Part shown: positions 21,600 through 47,558 of the stretch, piece by piece
Layout of the letters: each line of letters begins with the position of its first letter
How positions within the stretch are numbered: position 1 is the first letter of the stretch
Source of the DNA: Synaphobranchus kaupii
Lineage: Eukaryota; Chordata; Actinopteri; Anguilliformes; Synaphobranchidae
Direction: 5' to 3'
Assembly (NCBI GenBank): GCA_029718625.1
Contig: CM056376.1
Location: 115,530,263-115,594,262 of the forward strand
Length of the DNA: 64,000 bases
The notes under the pieces: generated by a model
Database searches by the model: none
What the model was told of the DNA's origin: nothing
The model's input: only the letters and a program-made list of their open reading frames with translations
Position numbers and translations under genes: made by a program

Positions 21600-23879
21600 A
21601 ATGTTGCTATATTAGGAAACTGGTGATTATGAGCATCTGTGTCTTTAAGGTTTTCCAGGTGAAACGACTGTATTTGTGTGCCACCATGAACAGGAAATAC
21701 ACACAATATAAGAAAGTATGTGATATATATGAAAATTCATGCCTCTGGACCTTGGAAAATAGGGTATTGTGGACCAGGATATGCCTGTTTTGCTGTTTTT
21801 GTATTATGACTGCATTTATTTAAAATGTATTTGTAATGGGGATACGTCCCCTGTAAATATGATCTTGCCAAACTTGGTGGTTTGGCAGTATAATTTTTAT
21901 CATATCATGAGTCTGACCATGCGAAAGTGAGGGTTGTACATGTACAATGTAGTGTTGCTGTATTTCAAACTATTGGGGTCTCTAAAGTTCAGTACGGCAG
22001 TGCCTCCCAAAATGTGGGTTGGGACCCTCCGGTGATTGGGTCAGGAGGTACAAATTGGGGAAATATAGGCCTTCATTTTGCATACAAATTCAAATTGAGC
22101 ATTGCACTGGTCACTACATTTGTATGCACTAGTTACTACTTGTATGTAGTAGTTGCTGTTTGTATGCAATAGTTGCAGTGTACATTATGTTGCTTTGACG
22201 CATTGAATGACACATTTCTACATTAAATTAAATGACATTCATTTAGCAGATGCTCTTATTCAGAGTGACATACAGTATAGGAGGATGCAGGTGGTGCATT
22301 TAGGAAAGATGTAAGGGTTGGGCAGCCTGTAACGGGGGTTGAGTCACAGGAAGTGCATTTGTTCAATAAGTGGGTCGTGGACTCAGGCAGCTTGGGATTC
22401 CCTGAAGTAGGCTACATGCTTACAACCATCACTTCTTCACATGGTTCAACTCCACTAATCTCCTCCCTGTGATCAGCACTGACAAGCTTATAGCCTTAAC
22501 CACAGATCCCATAGAGACTCACCAGATTCTCAACTACCTATTCTGTCTTGCTGCCGCCGAAGCCAAAACATTCCAATTTGATGCGTCTTCTCAATTTAAA
22601 GTTCATAAAGGGGTCACATGACCAAGGTGTGGGCAGTGGACATTCAGCACTGTAATACAGCACCGGAAACTCCTGTAATTAAGACACAGAGAATACAAAG
22701 GCAATGCAGCAGCTGAGGATCTGGTTAGCCTTAAGAATCTGTGCTTTCACTCAGATGCTACTTTTAAGAAGGGACAAATGGTCTTGTATGGTGTCATCAT
22801 AGAGACAGAACCTCCAAACCGATAGTCGCATAGTCACGCATGGCTTTAAATGTTTTTCAAACACTAGTGTCATTTGTGCTAAAAAAATATATATATAAAA
22901 AAAAACCCTGTTTTAAAAGATCAGATAAAAAAATTTTTTGTTACAGATGTGGTCCCTGTGTTCTTGTCTCTGCATGGACTGTTTCAGAATACGTCTGTGA
23001 ATGCTAGTAGCTACAACAGGGGAGGGGTGTGTCTGTTTTAGTAAATCCACTCTGTAGTATGTGTCAAACACTTGAAGTTGCACAGAAGAGAGGGAAAATA
23101 ACGGTCTGTGAAGAAAATTAAACAAGAAAAATTATAAAAGTTGTAATTTTGTTTCACAGAAGAATCATAATACCCCTCCCCCCCTTCCATTCATACCATC
23201 ACCCTCTGGGAGAAACGAGCTTGGAAAACGGAACCCACACTAGCATTTTAAAGCAAACAAAAAAAGCTCTCAGCACACCTATGCTGGTAGACATAATGTG
23301 CATCGTTAATGCAATGTTAAGAGGTGAGACTGGTTGAGATGTGACTTTGGCCTGTCTCAGGGGTTTATAGTCAGCAGCAATTAGCACTTCATGCAGAAGG
23401 CTGGAATTTGGTAAATTTGGCGGCATGCAAGAAGTCTCTTGTCTGTTTTAAATCGGACTGGGTAGTAGGCGACCCAGCGTTGAAACAGGCTGCAGACTGC
23501 AGAAAGTGAATTGAGAGTGCGGTATAACATTATAGCTAAAGTAGGCTACATACATTCAAAAGGTACTAGCTACAATACGTAAATAGGTCATTATTCAAAA
23601 AATATTCTCAAAAGTTAATATCAATGCCCGGCTAACCCACAACTTGCCGTAGCCTGTCACCACAATAAACAATAGACCTACTTAGTTTAGGACACATCGG
23701 CCAACAAGCTATTTAAATACAATCATGAATTAAAAACCCTAATATTTACCAGAAACATAGCCTGATACTTTAAAAACATTTTCCTTGCATTGTTACAAAG
23801 GATTCACCGACTGCCCTGGCTGTCACCGATCGGTTTTTCACCAACGCGTATTTCTCTGAACTTCCTAGGCCCTACGAGG
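21600..23879. other. No gene recognised; one dispersed-repeat fragment
   Basis: Between genes A and B. A short block near 22225-22285 (CATTCATTTAGCAGATGCTC) matches a widespread teleost repeat also seen at 41445 (CATTTAGCAGACGCTTTTAT). The rest holds no exon I can support. Confidence 0.4.
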
Positions 23880-23940
23880 CCTCCGTAGTAGTACATCGTA
23901 AGCTGTTTTGTAGCTACATGGGCAGCCACTAGCCAGAAGG
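23880..23940 (+). other. Possible untranslated first exon of gene B
   Basis: GC-richer sequence ending CCAGAAG followed by a GTGAGT donor at 23941. The next acceptor in the right place is TCTTTGCAG ending at 24945, which opens the exon carrying the gene B start codon. The transcription start is not defined. Confidence 0.35.
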
Positions 23941-24557
23941 TGAGTGCTCGCAAATGGAGATCGACAGTATTTTGAACAATCATACATTGCTAATCGCAGT
24001 AAATTGACTATAATCTGGCTTCATGCTGCTGTTTTTGTTCACTGGATATTTATTGAGGATTTTCTGATAAACCTAATCGCTCGTTTCGGCGGTTTTTAAG
24101 GTGAAATAGCTGGCTATCACAGTTTGACAGCTAGCTAGCAATAACTTTTCTTTGCTAGCTAATGTTAACTTACCATTATAATTAATTTCCTTTTGTTGAT
24201 TTCAGCTAGCTAGCGGTTTAGTTTAACAGTTACTTCCGCCAGTCGAGACTTTAATTGCTCGTTAATGGGTGAAGTTAATACCTAACGTTACTAATATCTG
24301 TTTGTGGTTGATGCTAAATTAATCACCTGATTGCAAGCATTAAGCCATTAATATGCATTTTATTTCCGAACACTAACGTCAGACGCTGTGGAATAACTTA
24401 ACGGGTGGTTAAACCGAACACGATGTGTCTGCTAATGCAACCCTAAATCAATAAGAGAGATTGGAATAAACGTTAACGTTACGGTATTTATTATTTTATA
24501 TATTATTATTAGTACGTGCTTATCCATTACGACTTACAGCACAGTTTTAATTTCATT

Positions 24558-24572
24558 GGGGGGGGGGGGGGG
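24558..24572. repeat. Poly-G run of 15
   Basis: Fifteen consecutive G on the plus strand in gene B intron 1 or promoter sequence. Its length is likely to vary between individuals or reads. Confidence 0.95.
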
Positions 24573-24945
24573 CGCGGCATGTGGATGATTAATATTACGT
24601 TGATATTACGTGTAGCTCAAAATTGAGTCCAAGGAAGCACGGCGATGGGTAAAAACCACAGAACTATATAAGAACATCCAAGAGAAAAAGGTCCACATAA
24701 AGGGGCGGCAGTTATGAAATGTACATTATGAATCTGAGTGGCAGCTGAGAAAAATCTTTCTTTTACTTCTGGGGGTTTGATGTCGAGTTCTAATTGTGTA
24801 AATTTGACTATAGTTGCTTTTATTCTAGAACAGGTACTAATAGACAACCAATTACATTGTTTTCCAAGCTCGTGTAGCCACTGAGGCTGCATTAGAGCTG
24901 GTCTCCTTTAGGCTTGTGTGATCTCACACAGCAATGTCTTTGCAG

Positions 24946-37232
<12,287 letters not shown>

Positions 37233-37349
37233 ATTATAATGCAGTACTTTAGCGTTTTACCTGTGAAACCTTTGATCATGCTTTCCTTACTTTTGCACAG
37301 AAATGGTACCATCATGTAAAAAGCCTGTCATCAGTGTCATCTACAAACC

Positions 37350-38790
37350 CAAATTCCAAAACAGTTGGGATAGTATGTAAAATGCACATGAAAGCAGAAA
37401 GCATTGATTTGTAAATTCTCTTTTACATATATTTAATTGAAAACAGTACAAAGAAAAAATATTTAATGTTTTAATGTCATCAACTTTATTGATTTTTGTA
37501 AATATACGCTAATTCCGAATTTGATGCCTGCAACCCGTTCCAAAAAAGTTGGGACAGGCACAAAAAAAAAGACTAGGAAGTTCAAAAAAATGCCTGTTTG
37601 GAACTAGGGTTGCAAAATTCCGGGAATATTCAAAGGTGGAAACGTTACATGGGACTTAATGGGAATATATGGGAATTAACCGGAATAAACTGGAATTAAT
37701 GGGAATAAACAGGAATTAATGGGAATAAACTGGAAATATTGCCGCCATTTGTACTAGCTGTATTTACCCTGTGATATACAGACATAAATATAAATATTTT
37801 GTATTCCCTAACCCCCCCCAAAAAAAAGTCCCATTCAAAATGGATGTAGTCATTGGGCTCAAATGCAGTAGTTTGGCCTCAATAGAATACTCAAGTGACT
37901 ACGTCACGTACACTGGTTTTGGAAGTGACTTCCCCCTTCATTTACCATATACATTAACTAAAACTTACTTTTAAACAATTTCTAGTGATTGTGTCTTACC
38001 ATCAATTACCTGGATTATTCAATATAAAGCCTGTTCACAAAATATGTCATTTTTCTGGACCAGCTTCGAGTATTAGCAAGGCGCCAAAAATGTCCAGATG
38101 AGATGATATCTGATTGGTCGAGAACTGCCTGTGCGTTGCAGTAATGGATATGCAGTCTGTTGAAGTGGACTACAAACCGGATTACAATCATTAAATAATG
38201 TATTTAAAAAATAAAAATTGGAACATGCAATGTATGCTCTGTATCCTTATACCACACAAGCTAATCCAGGAATGTTTCGGTTCATTCTATAAATCAGATT
38301 TCAAGAAATTGTCGATAGCCTCCAAAGCCTCCAAATCTGTCATAGGGAATTTACTTCCGAAACCAAACTCCGCCCACGTCTGACGAACTCACTTGAGTAC
38401 TCTATAGCCTTGCTGTAGTGTGCAGGATGCTAGGAATTATCTGTGCATGTGATGAAAGAATGCACTGCACATGTAATGGAAGAATGCCCACTGCAGTGCT
38501 GAAATTCAACTGAATTTGCATTAAATTGGGTTGTTTTAACCAAATGGGTTGTTTTAACCGCAAGATCTAGAATGGCATTTTATGTGTATTTTCCAACTAA
38601 ATTTAAGTTCCATGTTATAGGCTAACTTTTGCAATTAAAATTGGTCAAAATGTCCAAAATTCCAGAGCTTAACTTCCCTAGGTAAATTTCCTGAAAGTTT
38701 CTGGAAATTTACCGGAATTTTTCTGCCCATTTGCAACCCTATTTGAACATTCTACAGGCAAACAGGTGATGCTATCATGACTGGGTATAA
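37350..38790. mobile_element. Common teleost DNA repeat split by a TIR insertion
   Basis: The left part 37350-37604 contains CCAAATTCCAAAACAGTTGG and TTCCAAAAAAGTTGGGACAG. The right part 38742-38790 continues it (ACAGGTGATGCTATCATGAC). I recognise this pair as one widespread fish repeat, interrupted here at 37605-38741. Confidence 0.6.
37605..38741. mobile_element. hAT-like non-autonomous element
   Basis: The ends TAGGGTTGCAAA and TTTGCAACCCTA are inverted repeats. The flanks TTTGGAAC and TTTGAACA are close to, but not exactly, an 8-bp duplication. The interior is rich in GGGAATTAA and TGGAATAAAC words near the left end. There is no transposase frame. Confidence 0.65.
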
Positions 38791-38895
38791 AAGGATATCA
38801 AAAGACTGATATTGATATCTTACTTTCAGGTACTCTTACAAGCGATACTCGAACCTCTGCATTTGAATGGATCTCTATGGGAATTGGGGGGTGGG

Positions 38896-39259
38896 ACTAG
38901 ATTAAGCTGCAAATTACACGGGAATAGTATGGAACCCATGGTTGGCTAAATGGCTGTATGTCATCAAGGGTCTGAGGTATCAAACGAGCCTCAATCCATC
39001 ACTCTGCTGCCAGATATGCAGTAGATATGGATGGATAACTTGAAGGGTTGTTTCCCCTGACTTATTTTTCCATAGAGTTCAATAGGAAAATGAGTCAGGA
39101 GAAACAACCCTTAAAGTGATCCATCCATATCTACTGCTTATCTGGCAACAGAGTGATGGTTTGAGGCTCGTTTGATGCCTCAGAACTTGATGACTTACGG
39201 CCATTTAGCCAACCATGGGTTCCATACTATTCCCGTGTAATTTACAGCTTCATCTAGTT
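38896..39259. repeat. Long palindrome, arms about 170 bp
   Basis: The left arm (ATTACACGGGAATAGTATGG, CATGGTTGGCTAAATGGC) recurs inverted on the right (GCCATTTAGCCAACCATGGG, CCATACTATTCCCGTGTAAT). The centre is near 39075, with a spacer of about 15-20 bp. The arms are roughly 90% alike by eye. Confidence 0.85.
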
Positions 39260-39564
39260 AAGCTGTAAATTACAGCAAAATAAAGATTGTAATAAATTTT
39301 CACCACCTAAACTTGATGATGGTAATTATAAGTGCTAATTATAAGCAACAATTTGTTATACTACATTTAGTTTTCATAACACATTCATATTTACACAATA
39401 AACTATTACACAACAAACCAATTTGAATCCTTCAACTGTGATTCCCAAACTATAGCTGGGGACCCACTTATGGGCTATGGGAGAGGATGAGTGATGAAAA
39501 TAACTAATGAAAGAAAATAAACATCTAACAGATGACAAAAAATATATTTGCTCATTGAGGTTGT

Positions 39565-39599
39565 GGGTGTGTGTGTGTGTGTGTGCGTGTGTGTGTGTC
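39565..39599. repeat. GT microsatellite
   Basis: An interrupted (GT)n run of about 17 units. Confidence 0.95.
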
Positions 39600-39770
39600 A
39601 CCACAGCTGTCCTTGCCAGGCCAGTCTTCAGACGACAGAATGTTTTTTTCAGCAGTCGTACACAAGGTGGACAAGTGCTGTCATTATGGTGCATGCTTCA
39701 AGACCTGCGAGATAGAGAAGGTAGTTAGTTCTTTAACAGAAACTAGTAGTCTGAAAAGGTTGGTTTATAT

Positions 39771-41349
39771 TAGGGCTGTCAACATTGTCCAAAAATCACG
39801 TTCGAATATTCCTTCTGAAAAAACACATAAGCAAATTTCGGGCTGTGTTATTGCGTGTTAGGTCCACAAGAGGGCAAACCAATACAACAAGACACATAAC
39901 TAGTATAGATAGCTACCTTTTATTTGAACATAAACATGAACGCAGTCAAGTTTAGAAAAAAAACCTGTTAACATTCGAGATGGCTTTAAAATCTACATAC
40001 ACACTTTTATAATGATTTTGTTTGAATAAAATGAAGGCACACAATGTCGAGAAATGTTACTAAAAATAATTTATGTCCTGAGGGATCATTTACAATAAAG
40101 TGCTATTAAAAACAGAAAAGTACGATCTTTTACCTTTTGTAGAGGGAACTGTGATCAGCATAGTTTTAACGTAGCATAGTTTAATTGTTTAACGTAGGCC
40201 ATCTGTAGCTTACATAGCTTGCATACAACTTTGTCTCGAGGTTCCAAAATATTTCCGTTCACTGACCAAAAACCGAAGTACTTCCAAACGGGGCTTTTTA
40301 GATTGCTCAGAGTGCTAATCACTCTCTCCGCGGCCGAGCTGGTTTTCCGAACTCTCTGCCATGCTGCTGCTGTTGAATTATTGGCTCTTTAAAGCTCGAC
40401 GAATATGCCTACATTTGATTTTCAATCTGCTATTAAATGAAAGTGCCGTGTCCGTCCAGTACAAGCATAGCAATGACCCGTATGCAGCGTCTTATGTTTT
40501 CAACAGAGGAGACGCTAAAGTTAGACATTAATTTTTGGTTTAACAGCCCAGGTTGAAAGGAAGACAGAGGCTGCATTCGAATAGTCAAATTTGAGCAAGG
40601 ATCCTTTAGATCGCATGAACCGGAAATAGTTTCCGGGCAGCCATGCTAAGGACCGTTTGAATTTCTTATATTGAGAAGGAAAAGAGCTTCACAATTCCTT
40701 TTATCCGTCCTTTCACAAAGGATACTCTGGACTATCCTTTTCAAAAGAAAGGTAGTATTCGCGCCCCACAATGCAATGCCGCCAATGTTTTCATAAGCAT
40801 CTGAGTTTTCCGGAACCTACCGCATTCAAACAAGGCGAACATCTGAGAAATGAAATCTAAATGTGAATAGCTCGTATTGTTGGTTAGTATTGGCTTATAA
40901 TAGAAAGTAAACAAACAATGACACAATCCGACAATACACCAAATTTATTAAGACGCTAAATTTCGCAGAGATAAAAACGAACGGTTCAAGTCAAATGCAG
41001 ACGGCAATGATGCACGTTTTGTCGTAATTTTTCGTGAAGTTGTAGTTCGTTATGTTGAACATTCACGTCAATACGACTGGACGTCGCACCATGACGCAAG
41101 GTAGAGTTCGAATTCCACAGTTACGCGAGATTCCTTGTAAATCTCTCCTTCCAACTTTTCCTTGTAAGTAAGGGACACGCACAGCGGAAGAGGGCAGCGC
41201 GCACTTCTCTGATCCAATAAAAATATATATTTTGTACACTGAGCGGAAGCCACGCCCAATAATCGAATAGTATTTTTTTATATTCGAATGTAGCTTTTTT
41301 TTCATATTCGAGGAATATTCGAATATCGAATATTAATTTACCAGGCCTA
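39771..41349. mobile_element. hAT-like element with perfect 8-bp TSD
   Basis: GTTTATAT at 39763-39770 and 41350-41357 flanks a 1579-bp segment starting TAGGGCTGTC and ending GGCCTA. TTCGAATATTC words occur near both ends (39801 and 41285-41325), as in fish hAT families with TTCGAA-rich subterminal repeats. No transposase is seen. Confidence 0.75.
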
Positions 41350-41444
41350 GTTTATATACATTTCAGGACAAAAGACTTGCTGACTGATTGGGGAAGGTTG
41401 TTCCACAATTGTGGAAGAAGAGCCGGGGGTCAGCGAGGAAGAGA

Positions 41445-42130
41445 TACATTACATTATAGTCATTTAGCAGACGCTTTTATCCAAAACGACATACAATTAG
41501 TGCATTCAGAAAGGTCATCGAAGCAACTACAGAACAGATAAGACAAAGCACATCATTCGCAAGATGTAGCAGCTATCCCTAGTAATGAACATTGAATGTA
41601 GTTCCCACAGTACGCTGTGGGTAAATCAACTATACTATAATTGTGTTCTGAATACTATTATAAACTATAACATCAAATAGACAAGAAAAAAACACAGGGA
41701 ACAAGTACTATGAGAAAAGTTCCTAGATTAGTATATCGGTCAAGGTGGAGTCTGAAGAGGTGTCTTCAGGCCACGCGGAACGCAGGCAGGGTTAGAGTAG
41801 AACGTAGGGGAATGGGGATCCACTGAAGAGCTAGGGTGGAAAAGCTCCTCAGTCGGGAAGAGCGAGAGCCGTTGACACGGGGGGGAGTGAGTGTGTGTCG
41901 CCCTGCTGTAGAAGAGCAAAGTGGTCGAGCAGGAACATAGTGCTGGATTAAGTCCTGCAGGTAAGAGATGCTCGAAGAGATAGACCAGACAGCTGGAGAA
42001 TGGTGAAAATGGTGTAAATCGCTGTCTGAAGATAGTAAGAGACGGTACCATTCACAGATTTTTAATGCCAGTGTGAGCGATTGAATGCAGGTGCAGACTA
42101 GCTTGTAGCAGCATTCTGGACCAGCTGCAG
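41445..42130. repeat. Dispersed teleost repeat
   Basis: It starts with the widespread fish word CATTTAGCAGACGCTTTTAT (41460) and runs to GCATTCTGGACCAGCTGCAG (42113). Similar pieces occur at 22225 and 35965. I cannot set exact ends or class. Confidence 0.4.
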
Positions 42131-42327
42131 TGGCATGATGGCATGGACTTCCAGCAGGGTTTCCACTGTTTTCAAGAGATTATTTTCCAGGACATTTTTT
42201 GTGGCCAATGCCTGTGAAATTGTGCTTGCAGACTTTAACCATTTAACGTTGTTAGCTTTTAACATTGCACTAGAAATACTTTCCAGGAAAACCAATTATT
42301 TTCCAGGACATTTTGGTCATTTTCCAT

Positions 42328-44793
42328 GGGTTCATTCCAATCGCTTATTTTATCCATCCTTGTCTCATCCGTCCTTGCCTGACCCTGAAAGAGGTCCGCC
42401 ATCTTTAAGGACATTCCAAACCGCTAAATGCTCCTCTGAGAAGCGGGGAGTGAGGAGGCTTCCAGAGGATACTTCAGCAAGGAAACACAAGTCTAATCTT
42501 TTGCGGAAGTTGTTTCTCGGAACGCGTGACGTGTACAAATGATCCACCTCTGCACCGGCCACGTGGCAGGTACACCTCACAAATCCAATTTTACCGTTCC
42601 TTTAATTCCTATTACCGTTGCTTTAATACATAATGATACTCAGGGCCCTATCTTGGCGATCTTGGCGCTTAGTCTAAGCGCATAGCGCTAAGTCCATTTA
42701 GGGCGTGTCCAAGTCTACTTTTGCTATTTTAACGGCGTGTTTTTTGGGCGCTAAGCATGGCGCAAGGTGCAACTGGGCTGAACCTAGTCTCTTCATTAAT
42801 TATAGGTGTGTCTTGGGCGTGACATGCAATAAACCAATCAAAATGTCATATCCCATTCCCTTTAAAAGCCTGCTTTTCCACCTTGGCGGATTGCGTATGA
42901 TGGCGAAACAGACATGCTCGTGCGTCTTTAGTGCGATCAAGGAATCGGCTATATGGATCAGTAGCAGTAGCAGTAGTAGTATTATGAGTTCCTGGTAATT
43001 CCTGACAGTGCTGTTTACGAAATATATGCTGTTAAATTTCGTTAAAAGCACCTGCAACAGCTGAGAATAAGCGACCAATTGCTTCCTTCTCACCTTAAAA
43101 AACGCCAAATTAGCCTGCTTGTTTAACGAATTTCGTTTGATTATGCAATGAACTCATGTTCAAGCTTCATCCGAAGTTCATTAGGCTACCTGCATTCTAA
43201 TTTTGATTAATAACATAACTAACGTTATTTTTGCCTTAATGATGATACTAAATGCAACAAATATGTCAGGTTGGCAACCCATAGGTTCAGCATATTTTCC
43301 CTTGTTTTATAATGTCCTGCTTATGGAAATGTGACCAACCTGTTTAACTGGTAGCGTAATACTTTAAAACGATTCACTTTCCCAGGAAGACTGTGAAAAG
43401 TGCGATGTAGCCTACAGCAGGTGAAACAGACCTGCTACTATAAAGCGAACATGCAGATAATGGAATTACAATTAATTGTAAATTAATTGTGTAACGTGCT
43501 GCAAATTTCGTTTCTGATTAGACGCTTAGTTCTCTTTAAAATCTTTTGTTCAAGTTATGGAATTACAGGTGAAATCAGCGGGGTTTTAATAAGCTGAGGG
43601 TATGGAAACCTTGTCACTGTAATTTAAAAAAATATGAAGGACGAAGAATAGCTAAGGTTAGCCTACAATTCATGATGACATTTATCTCCGTTTTTTAACC
43701 ATAGTCTATCTAAAAAACATTATGCAGCCTAGGCTATTTGAAAAACAATAAAAGCAATATTCACTGGACAAGGTTTTGAACTTTTTTCAGTCACAAACCA
43801 TTCTATTTACTTATAGGCTGTATTCCTAGATAAACAGAACTGTATTGTAATGACATCTGAAGCGCATTTTCAGAACGCAAATGTCCGTCTATTGCAGTAC
43901 GCGAGTTTTCCATTGAATGACAATTCACGCATTAGGTGCAAATGACAATTCGCGCATTAGGCTTGATATAGGTGTTATCAGCTCCTTTTTAATGGATAGC
44001 CATTGTCTCGTGCCATCGCACATCGCCTGGATGTTGATGGAGTGGGCTGAGAGCAATGTAATGTGGCATCCCTTCGCTGAGGGAAAGGTATGTGGACCTA
44101 TGGAACCTTTTATTATTATGCATTTTTGATATGGCCTACACAATAATAATATTTCACATTGTGATCTAGATATTTTAGTCATGCTTGTGCACGCCCCTGT
44201 GTGTAACAGACAGGAGGGTATGCGCGTTGTGCACACGCCTATGTAGACGCACTTATATGCGCCGTTAAAATAACATGTAAACAACTGCGACATGACTTTA
44301 GACCAGGTTTGTGGTGGTTCTAGCGCAAGTGCTTTCTGCTGGCTCAAGATAGCAATATGCCAAAAAGAATCCTGGCCACTCCTTAAGACCAACACACCCA
44401 GTTCACTTGTGATGGCGCAAGAATACATGCTAGTTAAAGGACGTAAGCATTAGGAGTTATTATGGACCTAGCGCCGGGTGTAAGATAGCAAAGACACTTG
44501 CGTTTGGGTTAGCGCCGCTTTGCGCCGGGTGTAAGATAGGGCCCTCAGTCTTTATGACTAATAAAAGCCATGGTTTATTCATGGGAAAAGAGGCTAAAAA
44601 GCATTATAGTTATGTGCGTAAGCATAATATGCTGATGCTGGACTGAGCAAGGACGTTTCATTTGCCTAATGCATGTTCCCTCGATTCCTCCGTCCTCGTA
44701 TCTCATTCTTGCATCCTTTCCTTGTGTCCTCCGTTGAGCTAAGGAGCGAGGGAAGGATGCAAGGAGTGAAAATAAGCGATTGGAATTAACCCC
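42328..44793. mobile_element. Family F TIR element, copy 2, split by a nested element
   Basis: The ends GGGTTCATTCCAATCGCTTA and TAAGCGATTGGAATTAACCC match copy 1 at 6376-6830. The internal sequence matches on both sides of the nested element at 42643-44544. Confidence 0.7.
42643..44544. mobile_element. Harbinger-like element nested in family F copy 2
   Basis: The ends GGGCCCTATCTT and AAGATAGGGCCC have a TCA duplication at 42640-42642 and 44545-44547. Subterminal GCGCTTAGTCTAAGCGC and CTTTGCGCCGGGTGTAAG words are present. Its 1902 bp contain short open frames that I do not recognise and no transposase DDE motif. Confidence 0.75.
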
Positions 44794-45040
44794 ATAACTA
44801 TAGGGGTGCATCCCAATACTCAAAAAATGCATCCTCCTTTCCAACTCTGCTCCTCCTCTCCTCTGGCGAAGGATACATCGATGTATCCTACTGCTGAACC
44901 CTTTTCACATTTCTGGGTGATATCATCATGCTCACTCCCACCAAGATTGAAAAATGGCAACAATGATGATGCGTAGCTATGCCTTAATGAATTTCCCCAA
45001 GACAATGATTTCCCAATGCAAGATATTTAGCCTAAATTGT
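44794..45040. repeat. Family G-like fragment after family F copy 2
   Basis: GGGGTGCATCCCAATACTC followed by AAAAAATGCATCCTCC resembles the ends of family G copies at 8322-9108. As at 6830/6832, it directly follows a family F element. Confidence 0.45.
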
Positions 45041-47216
45041 GTGTGCTTCTGGATCACATCACATGTAGGATATAGCATCCTACCCAAATGCTAGATTGCC
45101 TACAACAGATAACAAAAGTTTGTTTTTGCAACTCATATCCTAGAGACAAATTTGGCAATTTAAGACAGGAAAGCAGGTTTATTTATTTGCTTGTTGTAGC
45201 CTACGTGAATGTTGCTTAAACGAACATGACTCTAAAAAATAAATAAGCATGCCAGCTACCATTATTTCAGTATGTGATAAGCATGAATTAATTAATGTTA
45301 ACTAGCAAGCTAAAGGTTTCAGCTCTATCAATCGTTTCAACAGCTATCGTTACAACTTTAGCATTGTCGCTAAAGTTAAAGTGGAGCAGATCCGCTTTCT
45401 AAATCACATGACCTGTTGAGCATAACGTAACGTTATATGCAATTCTCATAACTGAAGAATTAAATTTGCATTTAGGTAAAGTTACAACTATGTAAGCAGG
45501 CTTATTAGCCAACAAGCTATATTATGAGTCTTCGAGAAGGGTGTATAGTTTGACAGACGTGTCAATTTAATTCAATGTATTCCTAATTTAGCTAAGGTTT
45601 TACCCGGGTATAGCCTGGTTACATCCTAGCGGGTTGAAAATACTCACTTTTCAAACACATTTAGCATAGGCTATGTGGGAAATTGGGGGTCATATGGGCC
45701 CACCGAGTCCGATAGATTGCCATTGGTAAACCGAGCTGCAAAACAGTTTGCTACCTAGCAACTCCACTGCATAATACACTGGGAGCCAGCCAACTCGTCC
45801 GCTGATCCGCTAGCCTCTTCTCTATTTAGGCGGTTTTTCCGCTAACGTTACATGAGACGACATTTCACCGACTTTAACATGTTCACTGGGGTAGGTTACT
45901 AGTGTAATGTAACACTTATCTTGAGATGTGAAGTCTGTCCTTAGAAATATTACACACGTGAAAGCATTTGAAAATCATTTCCTTATTATTTACAAGATAA
46001 CTTCATAACTGTTAGCTAACCTATAGCTACTGAGCAGTTGTAACTTGTATGCTCCTTGCGAGCTAACCATAACCATAGTTCAGTGGAGATTTTTTTTTAT
46101 TTTTTAGTTCCAGTGGAGATGGGATTTGGATTTGAGGCGAAAATGCAAATAGTGTGACGTAACTAGGATTACCACGTGACCATGTTCCAAATCTGATCAG
46201 TTTGTTCTTAACCAATCAGAGTTCAGTGCACCTACTCAACACTCACCGATGAGCTTTTTTAAATCATGCCTTTCTCTTTTCTGTGCAGCCTAGAAAAAAA
46301 TGTGACCCAGGAAAAATGTAAAATATGGTTGACTGCCTCTATTCATTACCATATTGTGAGCTTTTGGTACCTAGATTGCGCTGGGGCAGGTCCGTTCACT
46401 TTCACAAAGCTCCATTGCAAATACATGGCAGAGCTAATCGGTAATACTATTTCCGAGCTGTGGCAACCATCTTGGAAAGGAGCTTCACGATTCCTTTTAT
46501 CCATCCTTTCACAAAGGATGTTCTGGACTATCCTTTTCAGAAGGAAGGTAGTATTCGTGCCGCACAATGCAATGCTGCCAATGTTTAAATAGCCTAAGCA
46601 CCGGAGTTTTCCGGGTCCACAGAACTACGTGAAAATTATGTATACCTCTACCGAATTTTCAACTTTATATTCAAATAACTCAGTACAGATTATATTTTTT
46701 GGCCAGCCACAAAGAAAGACTTAATTAGTTGCGCCTTGATCTGTTCAATAAGGTTAATGTTGTTTTTGGGTGGAATTGCCCTTCAACTTCAACTCAGTGT
46801 CCTCGCTGATAACTGATATAACGTTGTCTGACAGGCTACTTGTTGTGGAAAAAAAGTTTAACGTATGTATCTACCATTATTTTATTAGATGTTCTCCTTT
46901 ATCAAGTGTGGCTGCAGCCAGAATGATAAAAAGGTGAAATAGGTTATACTAAAAGCATAGGACGTGCAGTCTTGCTGAGAGGTGCTTTGGATAAATGTGT
47001 TAACAAACTACCATAATTTGCCTCAATGATTCCGGGGGGAGGATACCCCCGACCCCCCTACATGTGTGGGCTAAGCCCCGAATGTCTTCAGTCCCTAGCA
47101 CCGCCCCTTCTTCAGTCCCTAGCACCACCCCTTTTGCACTCAGCAAGCGTACTTCCGGGTACCTCACTGCCTGGCCCCTCGCACCCTCTCCAGTTCCTAT
47201 ATACGCTCTAGTCTAT
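45041..47216. other. No gene recognised; one repeated block
   Basis: A block at about 46475-46620 (CCTTTTATCCATCCTTTCAC, AAGGATGTTCTGGACTATCC) matches 40680-40810 in direct orientation, so it is part of a dispersed repeat. The rest has no supported exon. A run of GTCCCTAGCACC repeats lies near 47090-47130. Confidence 0.4.
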
Positions 47217-47558
47217 GGCTGTGTCCCAAACCGCATACTTCCATGCTCCGAGCATGCATAGTGAGCACGCATCCACCTTGGAGTGTGAGTCCAAAAAGTG
47301 CGGTAGCACAGAGCACGGATAAAGTACCCGGATGCGTGCTCCGTTTGTTCAAAATTCGAAGTATGCATCAATGCTTGCTCCGACCGGAAAAAATCCCATC
47401 ATCTCTCCCTAGAGACAAATTTCCCAAGTTAATAAATATACTCTGCCTAACTTCAGGGCGTCTGCCTATTTGTGTAGTAGGCTACGAACACCTAGTGGTT
47501 CAGATTGGAAACTTAAACGGGGAAAACTGTACATTAGGAGTTTGTATATGAATAAAGT

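Noticed and set aside
21310..21615. Cys/Val/His/Thr-rich frames
   Set aside because: Translations of a TG/CA-rich microsatellite.
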